Part shown: piece by piece, positions 24,298-28,937 of the stretch
Numbering within the stretch: position 1 is the stretch's first letter
How the letters are laid out: every line of letters starts with the position of its first letter
Assembly (NCBI GenBank): GCA_023436305.1
Contig: JAEZJQ010000137.1
Coordinates: 1-28,937, forward strand
DNA length: 28,937 bases
Direction of reading: 5' to 3'
Origin: Bacillota bacterium
GTDB lineage: Bacteria > Bacillota > UBA4882 > UBA8346
Program-made: the position numbers and the translations under genes
Notes under the pieces: model-generated
What the model was told of the DNA's origin: nothing
The model's database searches: none
Seen by the model: only the letters and a program-made list of their open reading frames with translations

Positions 24298-24975
24298 TTA
24301 CCTCTTCCTCACCACACTTCCATCATGCTTCATAATACTTTTGGCCGGTACAATCCCGCGAACCATGGTCAATGGGTAAATATTTGTTTCCGGTCCCACA
24401 ATGGTGCCGGGGTTAAGTACCGAATTGCAGCCCACTTCCACCAGATCGCCGATTAACGCTCCGAATTTCTTTAAACCGGTTTCCATGGTTTCACCGCCAT
24501 TATTAACTTTCACCTGATCTTTGGCCGACTTGACATTCGACAAAATAACTCCCGCCCCCAAATGGGCTTGATAACCCAACACCGAATCTCCGATGTAATT
24601 AAAATGGGGTACTTTGGCCTCGTTAAACAGGATGGAGTTTTTAATCTCGGTGGAATTTCCAACCACCGCCCCGTTCCCAATAATGGCGCTGCCTCGTATA
24701 TAAGCCGCATGCCGAATCTCGCAGTCATATCCGATAATGGCCGGGCCTTTAATCATCGCTGTTTTCTCAATAGTGGTCCCTTTGCCGACCCAGACATTTT
24801 CGTCAATTCTATCGAAGTCTTTTGGAAGCCCGCCCGCCAACTCCACGATATACGCCTTAATGCGCGGTAAAACCTCCCAAGCATACGTGATCTTGTCAAA
24901 AATCCCACTCGCTATCGTCTGATGGAGATCAAATAAACTTTTCGCATAAACCAATGAATTACTAATCCGAATCAC
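24298..24975 (-). CDS. Left-handed beta-helix protein, GlmU acyltransferase-like
   Basis: A 225-residue protein whose bulk is a run of hexapeptide repeats (IEKTAMIKGPAIIGYDCEI, IRGSAIIGNGAVVGNSTEI and so on). These are followed by KVPHFNYIGDSVLGYQAHLGAGV, the block that holds the catalytic His in GlmU acetyltransferases, and LVEVGCNSVLNPGTIVGPE. It lacks the nucleotidyltransferase half of GlmU, so it is a stand-alone acyltransferase-like domain; the substrate is probably a sugar phosphate but is not shown. The annotated GTG overlaps its GAAGG site; the better-spaced codon is an ATT at 24966. A promoter lies just upstream, so it is probably transcribed on its own. Confidence 0.75.
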   Translation of the reverse strand: MIRISNSLVYAKSLFDLHQTIASGIFDKITYAWEVLPRIKAYIVELAGGLPKDFDRIDENVWVGKGTTIEKTAMIKGPAIIGYDCEIRHAAYIRGSAIIGNGAVVGNSTEIKNSILFNEAKVPHFNYIGDSVLGYQAHLGAGVILSNVKSAKDQVKVNNGGETMETGLKKFGALIGDLVEVGCNSVLNPGTIVGPETNIYPLTMVRGIVPAKSIMKHDGSVVRKR

Positions 24976-24994
24976 CTTCTTTTGATAATAAAAT

Positions 24995-25022
24995 ATTATA
25001 AATCCCCGCTAACTCGCCACAA
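24995..25022 (-). promoter_or_regulatory. Candidate promoter of the beta-helix gene
   Basis: TTGTGG (25017-25022) and a perfect TATAAT (24995-25000) lie 16 bases apart on the minus strand, giving a leader of only about 15-20 bases. Confidence 0.45.
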
Positions 25023-25090
25023 TACTAAACTTAATACCATGTGATTACCATACACCGCAAATTAATCCTCATGCCTTTTCGCGTTACGTC

Positions 25091-25876
25091 CTACGCTAAT
25101 CCCCCCACGTTATACTTCATCCATATATTTGGTTCTTCATACCGTCCAACGTTATTTTCACAATCGATAACCACCGGTTCAAGCGCTTTCGGAACGATAT
25201 ACCGGCCGCTCTCCGGAAAACGCATCCGGGTCCAATTTTCCCATTCGGCTACCTTGTTGGTAACCGTCAGGATATTTGGAGTGATCTTTAATAGTTCAGC
25301 CCCCAACCGTATGTGAATCCGCAACCAGGGATCAAACGGTTCGCCATCATCCTTGCGCCATTGGACATAGCGTTCCAGCGGAGTTAATGGATATTGGCTT
25401 TTTAAATCCGGCCGCAGCGACACGATCAATGAGTCAAATCCGTATTCACCGGCCAGAGATTTTATGGCTTGAATAACTACCGAACCCAGCCCATAATTCC
25501 GGTGGGTTTTCCTCACCATCACCGCGATGGTCAATAGTGTATCAGGTTTAAGCCCTTTTTCATATATATCCGCTGCCCGTAGAAGGACCGCTCCAATTTT
25601 AGCGGGTAAATCATCCGGGGCGCCATCCCAAATGAGGGGTACGCTATGGCCAACCCCCAAAAGAACATCTTGAGAATCGCATAATAAAATCTGGTACGGG
25701 GCAAATACTCCAAACATTAAATGCCAATATTTAATATCATTATGCAATAAGAATTTCGGCCAGGCTTCCCGGTTGAATGCTTTAATCTGTTTGTCCAGAT
25801 CGGGCCGCTGGCCCAGTGTATAAATTTGATAAGCTTCGCTTTTCATTAAAACCTCTTGATAATCATAGTTTTTCAT
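25091..25876 (-). CDS. GNAT-superfamily N-acetyltransferase
   Basis: Predicted acyltransferase of 261 residues with no defined substrate. The GNAT fold is visible in LLTIAVMVRKTHRNYGLGSVVIQAI, where RNYGLG is the acetyl-CoA loop, followed by AGEYGFDSLIVSLRP. The N-terminal region (NREAWPKFLLHNDIKYWHLMFGVFAPYQILLCD) and a long C-terminal part make it larger than minimal GNATs. The ATG at 25876 follows GGAAGGG by nine bases and is preferred; 18 upstream codons lead to a TTG without a ribosome site. It is separated from its neighbours by more than 100 bases on both sides, so it is likely a single-gene unit. Confidence 0.75.
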   Translation of the reverse strand: MKNYDYQEVLMKSEAYQIYTLGQRPDLDKQIKAFNREAWPKFLLHNDIKYWHLMFGVFAPYQILLCDSQDVLLGVGHSVPLIWDGAPDDLPAKIGAVLLRAADIYEKGLKPDTLLTIAVMVRKTHRNYGLGSVVIQAIKSLAGEYGFDSLIVSLRPDLKSQYPLTPLERYVQWRKDDGEPFDPWLRIHIRLGAELLKITPNILTVTNKVAEWENWTRMRFPESGRYIVPKALEPVVIDCENNVGRYEEPNIWMKYNVGGLA

Positions 25877-25930
25877 GTGAGACATTCCCTTCCGGAGAGT
25901 TCCAATTTGTGCCACTTTATCGGATTCCAA

Positions 25931-26313
25931 CGAAGGTCACCATATTATTTAGCGACTGTTTCGCTAAATTCCTTTTCGTTTAACATCAATTCCTGCAATC
26001 GATGAATTTTTGGGAGTGGCTGGCGTGAAAAAATAAAGTAGAGATGAATTTAGCATATGGCGTATGAGCATTATAATATATCCCATATTATTTTGGGCAA
26101 AATATACGAAATCCGCTAAATTTTATATCGGCCTTTCCGTTCATTCGCTTAATTGATCCTGGCGATTTTCAATAAATTGCATTCCAATAAATATGATTGA
26201 TGGCAAATTAATATTTTATCCCGTAACTAAACGTGTTGTATTTTGATTGATTTGTGCCCGGGAACACACATCCATTCTTGGATGGAACATGGTATTCCAT
26301 ATCCGGCAAAACA
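25931..26313. other. AT-rich intergenic region with inverted repeats
   Basis: There is no gene with a plausible ribosome site. It holds a 23-base palindrome near the GNAT gene (listed separately) and a distant pair AATTTAGC (26047-26054) and GCTAAATT (26115-26122) flanking a very AT-rich stretch. No further function is recognised. Confidence 0.4.
25947..25969. promoter_or_regulatory. Perfect 23-base palindrome upstream of the GNAT gene
   Basis: Nine-base arms ATTTAGCGA and TCGCTAAAT flank CTGTT. There is no T-run after it on either strand, so a protein-binding site is more likely than a terminator. No regulator gene lies adjacent. Confidence 0.45.
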
Positions 26314-26355
26314 AAACATCATGCGCGTGTTCAATCAGATATGCGCATGATGTTT
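26308..26355 (-). terminator. Terminator of the alpha/beta hydrolase gene
   Basis: A perfect 13-base stem, AAACATCATGCGC (26314-26326) with GCGCATGATGTTT (26343-26355), encloses a 16-base loop. On the minus strand it begins 28 bases after the stop codon and is followed by a T-rich tail (TTGTTTTG). Confidence 0.7.
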
Positions 26356-26382
26356 GTGGAACAAACGGTTTCATTATCAATT

Positions 26383-27831
26383 TTATCTTAAATTCTTGGT
26401 ATGCTTTACAATCCAGTCCGCCATCAATTTCAGAGCGGTTGGGGATATGGTTTCCTGGATGGCGCCATATTCGGCGGGGGAACCGGTTTGGCAAGTCTGG
26501 AACAGATGGTTCAGGCCGGGCAACTCTTTAATGGTAAAATCCTTATTGCCGCCGGTCTTTAAAGCTGACTCTATGGCCGCCAGGTTTTCCCGGGGCGGTA
26601 CTTGTAAATCCTTGGAGCCATTAATGGCCAATACGGGGCAAGTTACTTTTTTTAAGGTTGGAACCGGATCGTAAGCCAGGAAGAAACGGAACCATGGAGT
26701 GGTGAGACTCTGCAATTGTTTTTCCACGGCATCAGCATTTCCGATTGCCTCCTTTTCCTCGGGGCTGAATTCATTATAAATGGCGGCCGCCAGATCATGA
26801 ATCCTGGTTTGAATAACCTGCTCTTCTTTTTCCTGGCGCAAAATTGCAAAAATATTGTCCAGCATGGCCAGTTGCCGGTTAATCATGGTTTCATCCGCTC
26901 TCTGGGCCTTGAGGATCAATCCGGTTTGCTGATAAAGAATCCGTTCACCGGTAGTTCCCGGGCCGGCCATCAACACGATAAAGGCCACATCCTTGGACTC
27001 GACCGCCACCATGGGAGCGATGAGTCCACCCTCGCTATGGCCGATGAGTCCGATTTGTCTGGGGTTAATTTCTTTCAGGCTTTTTAAATAATCGACCCCG
27101 GCCAGTACATCTCCGGCAAAATCCTTGCTGGTAGCCTGCTCCGGGCTACCGGCGGAATCCCCGACACCCCGATCATCGACCCGCAATACCGCTATTCCCC
27201 GCCGAGTCAGATAATCCGCCAGCACTAAAAAGGGACGGTGCCCCATAATGGTCTCATTACGGTCCTGGGAACCCGAACCGGTGATGAGCAGTACCGCCGG
27301 AACCGGCTTTTTGGAACGGGGCAGGGTTAAAGTACCGGCCAGTTTTATTCCCGCCGCCGGATTGGTATAAGTGACTTCTTTTTCATCATAGGGATAGGGT
27401 TTCTTAGGGTCTTGGGGTTTCGACATATCCGGGACCTGTTTGGTACGTTCCAACGTTAGCGGTAATGTAGCGCCGTTTTGTTGGAAGGTTCCCGCAATCT
27501 TCGTACTATCTTCGCTTAGCACGCCGTCAAAGCTCCCCCTGATGGCCGGTATTTCCAGGTGCAGCTTCCGGTTTTCAATGATAGTTTTCGCAACCGGAAT
27601 TCCAGTAGCGCCCTGGTCCGGGCTGTCCAGCGTGGAGGTGAATAAACCGTCGCTGTTCTTGGTGATATTGAAAACGATCCGTAACTCTTGACCGGAGAAA
27701 TTAAGCGAACCCAGCCAAGTTCCTTCGATACCGTTATTTGGTGGTTCGGGGGCCGCTACTATCCTGATAAACAGAGATAAAGCAATACCAATCAAACCGA
27801 TAATCAACACCCAAGATAATAATCTCTTCAT
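26383..27831 (-). CDS. Exported or membrane-anchored alpha/beta hydrolase
   Basis: Hydrolase of 482 residues with an N-terminal signal or anchor helix (KRLLSWVLIIGLIGIALSLF). A beta-rich domain (about 35-130, IEGTWLGSLNFSGQELRIVF) precedes the alpha/beta hydrolase fold (from about 150). The nucleophile elbow is GHSEGG, the oxyanion region LLITGSGSQDRNE, the acid Asp in INGSKDLQVPP and the His in GLNHLF, so the triad is complete. The closest described type is the secreted esterase/peptidase group of the serine aminopeptidase (S33) hydrolases; substrate unknown. TAGGAGGG lies six bases before the ATG. It has its own promoter and terminator, and faces away from the DUF4157 gene. Confidence 0.87.
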   Translation of the reverse strand: MKRLLSWVLIIGLIGIALSLFIRIVAAPEPPNNGIEGTWLGSLNFSGQELRIVFNITKNSDGLFTSTLDSPDQGATGIPVAKTIIENRKLHLEIPAIRGSFDGVLSEDSTKIAGTFQQNGATLPLTLERTKQVPDMSKPQDPKKPYPYDEKEVTYTNPAAGIKLAGTLTLPRSKKPVPAVLLITGSGSQDRNETIMGHRPFLVLADYLTRRGIAVLRVDDRGVGDSAGSPEQATSKDFAGDVLAGVDYLKSLKEINPRQIGLIGHSEGGLIAPMVAVESKDVAFIVLMAGPGTTGERILYQQTGLILKAQRADETMINRQLAMLDNIFAILRQEKEEQVIQTRIHDLAAAIYNEFSPEEKEAIGNADAVEKQLQSLTTPWFRFFLAYDPVPTLKKVTCPVLAINGSKDLQVPPRENLAAIESALKTGGNKDFTIKELPGLNHLFQTCQTGSPAEYGAIQETISPTALKLMADWIVKHTKNLR

Positions 27832-27873
27832 GGAAAACCCTCCTAAGGAAAGAATAATTGGTTTCTATAAAAG

Positions 27874-27902
27874 ATTATGATACCTTTCATTTTACACCAC
27901 AA
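27874..27902 (-). promoter_or_regulatory. Candidate promoter of the hydrolase gene
   Basis: TTGTGG (27897-27902) and CATAAT (27874-27879) lie 17 bases apart on the minus strand, about 45 bases before the gene. Confidence 0.45.
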
Positions 27903-28182
27903 AATGAATAACGGTATATCCGTAAAATAATTTAATCGACCGGTATTATTTCGTAATCGATAATTCATGTTCCTGTTTTTTCGATGAAAAGGATGTTACT
28001 TTGGATAACATTAATTCCTCTGGAAAGCATTCAATATTTACTTCGAGATATTTATATATTGCAAAAAACTTGCAGTTATAGTCCCTATATTAAGATTAAA
28101 ATATCAATATCTATCACAACTTTCGCACCTTAAAAAATAATTTAAAAGTATAAGCTTCAAGGGATTGAACACAAATAATGGG

Positions 28183-28254
28183 TAAGGCTTTGTGGTCCAC
28201 GGTTCGTCGGCGGGTTACAAGCCTTAATTATCGATTTTCAACTGCGAGAGTTGA
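28183..28254 (+). promoter_or_regulatory. Two leader hairpins upstream of the DUF4157 gene
   Basis: TAAGGCTT (28183-28190) pairs with AAGCCTTA (28219-28226), extended by GT/AC past one bulge, around a G-rich loop. A second hairpin, TCAACT (28238-28243) and AGTTGA (28249-28254), has a 5-base loop. Both lie in the 130 bases before the ATG. Confidence 0.4.
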
Positions 28255-28315
28255 GTATCTAAAAAATAACCGGCCTACATACAGGTATTTTTAATAAGAA
28301 AAGTGAGTGATATCT

Positions 28316-28937
28316 ATGATATATATGAAAGACCAAAATAAAGAGACAAGTTATGTTTCGGTAAATACCTTGATTCAACCAAAAAAACATAACGGTATCA
28401 GCGCCTTTCCGTCCTCTACCATCGATAAGCTCGTTACAAACGTTGAGCCATTGTCAACCCAGCCGCCGCAAAAGGCTGTTACAAATCCTGAAACGAATCA
28501 ATCCGGCACCTTTGAAGGAACTGAAGCTGACAAAACAGCGGTTCAGGCTGCACCAGCAGCGGAGACCGCACCGGAAAGTAATGGATTTGAGTCTGCACAG
28601 ATGGATGTACCTGGAGATTCCTCGATATCAAAAGATGAAACCTTTGAATTCCATGATGAAGGGTTGAAAGAGGAAGATAAAGACGAAGCGAAATCCGATA
28701 AGGAACCGAAACTGTTACAGAAGAAAAACATCGCCGCGGCTGCTTCCGGTGTGGATTCGAAGACCGACCCGGATCTTAGTTCAAAGAACAACAACTTAAA
28801 CTCTTTACGGAGCAGCGGTGAAACTTTACCGAAAGGTTTACAACAGAAGATGGAACAGTCCATTGGGATGAATTTTGAAAACGTCCGGTTGCATCGGGAT
28901 GAACAATCTGCTGTTATGGCCGGGCAACTGGGTGCAA
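28316..28937 (+). CDS. DUF4157-domain protein linked to contractile injection systems (partial, cut by window end)
   Basis: The gene is open from the ATG at 28316 to the last base, giving the first 207 residues. Residues 1-165 are low-complexity and charged, rich in Glu, Asp, Lys, Ser and Pro, with no signal peptide or membrane helix. From 171 comes LPKGLQQKMEQSIGMNFENV followed by RLHRDEQSAVMAGQLGA, which matches the start of DUF4157 (leading Pro, amphipathic helix, G-x-x-F-x-x-V-R-x-H). DUF4157 is a putative metallopeptidase domain strongly associated with eCIS loci, where it marks cargo or cargo-processing proteins. A weak GTGAG precedes the ATG; a second ATG three codons in is possible. 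The metal-binding HExxH, if present, would lie outside the window. Confidence 0.8.
   Translation, partial: MIYMKDQNKETSYVSVNTLIQPKKHNGISAFPSSTIDKLVTNVEPLSTQPPQKAVTNPETNQSGTFEGTEADKTAVQAAPAAETAPESNGFESAQMDVPGDSSISKDETFEFHDEGLKEEDKDEAKSDKEPKLLQKKNIAAAASGVDSKTDPDLSSKNNNLNSLRSSGETLPKGLQQKMEQSIGMNFENVRLHRDEQSAVMAGQLGA

Larger units (their letters stand above)
27832..28315. other. Divergent AT-rich intergenic region before the DUF4157 gene
   Basis: About 480 bases separate the divergent hydrolase and DUF4157 genes and hold no gene. It contains the hydrolase promoter, a small palindrome ACGGTATATCCGT near 27916, and two hairpins in the leader of the DUF4157 gene. No clear sigmaA promoter for the DUF4157 gene is visible. 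Confidence 0.45.

Noticed and set aside
5971..26112. Shared 13-mer AAAATATACGAAA near 5972 and 26099
   Set aside because: Matches of this length in AT-rich DNA are expected by chance in a 29-kb window, and flanks do not match.
24284..26234. Shared 13-mer CGTAACTAAACGT at 24284 and 26222
   Set aside because: The length is within chance expectation and flanking similarity is weak; mentioned only as a hint beside the GGGTT cluster.
26247..26674. Plus-strand frames across the hydrolase terminator and 3' end
   Set aside because: They span a strong terminator hairpin and are antisense to the hydrolase C-terminus, with no ribosome site.
28543..28863. Minus-strand frame of 106 codons, Ser/Phe-rich
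   Set aside because: It is the complement of the low-complexity charged region of the DUF4157 gene.

Overview
The window looks like chromosomal DNA of an endospore-forming member of the Bacillota (Firmicutes). The order yqfC-yqfD-phoH-pgpH-ybeY-dgkA/pap2-cdd-(GNAT)-era followed by spoIID-queA-tgt-yajC is a characteristic core gene order of this phylum, and YqfC, YqfD and SpoIID are sporulation proteins. The left end, however, encodes a LolCDE-like ABC transporter, a LolA-like periplasmic protein and a probable outer-membrane beta-barrel ending in Phe. I therefore infer a spore former with an outer membrane (a diderm such as the Limnochordia/Halanaerobia-type lineages); the exact taxon cannot be named from this window. 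TTG starts are unusually common and Shine-Dalgarno (SD) sites are strong.

Layout. 1-5880: six genes on the minus strand, tetR > beta-barrel > ABC ATPase > permease > permease > LolA-like protein, behind one near-consensus sigmaA promoter that carries nested palindromes. 6054-7923: a plus-strand khtT-khtU K+/H+ antiporter operon. 8039-8776: a decayed IS1182-type insertion element with intact 20-bp inverted ends and a shattered, internally deleted transposase, lying between convergent genes; both of its ends form terminator-like hairpins. 8795-12135: the secretion operon (64-aa membrane protein > 143-aa membrane protein > secD > secF), with a consensus promoter and an attenuator-like leader hairpin. 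12229-24161: a long minus-strand run from yqfC down to yajC covering sporulation, RNA and ribosome maturation (ybeY, phoH, era), c-di-AMP breakdown (pgpH), undecaprenol phosphorylation, cytidine salvage and queuosine tRNA modification (queA, tgt). 24298-27831: three minus-strand accessory genes (a left-handed beta-helix acyltransferase-like protein, a GNAT protein and a secreted alpha/beta hydrolase).

The right edge (28316 onward, plus strand) opens a gene cut by the window end. It has a long disordered N-terminus followed by the start of a DUF4157 domain, the hallmark of proteins linked to extracellular contractile injection systems (eCIS). It is preceded by a structured AU-rich leader. This is the most promising lead to an unusual system, but the machinery itself would lie outside the window.

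Functional links: SecDF and YajC support Sec export, which would feed the Lol-like and barrel envelope system. PgpH controls c-di-AMP, and KhtT of Bacillus is a known c-di-AMP receptor. No tRNA, rRNA or CRISPR array was seen.
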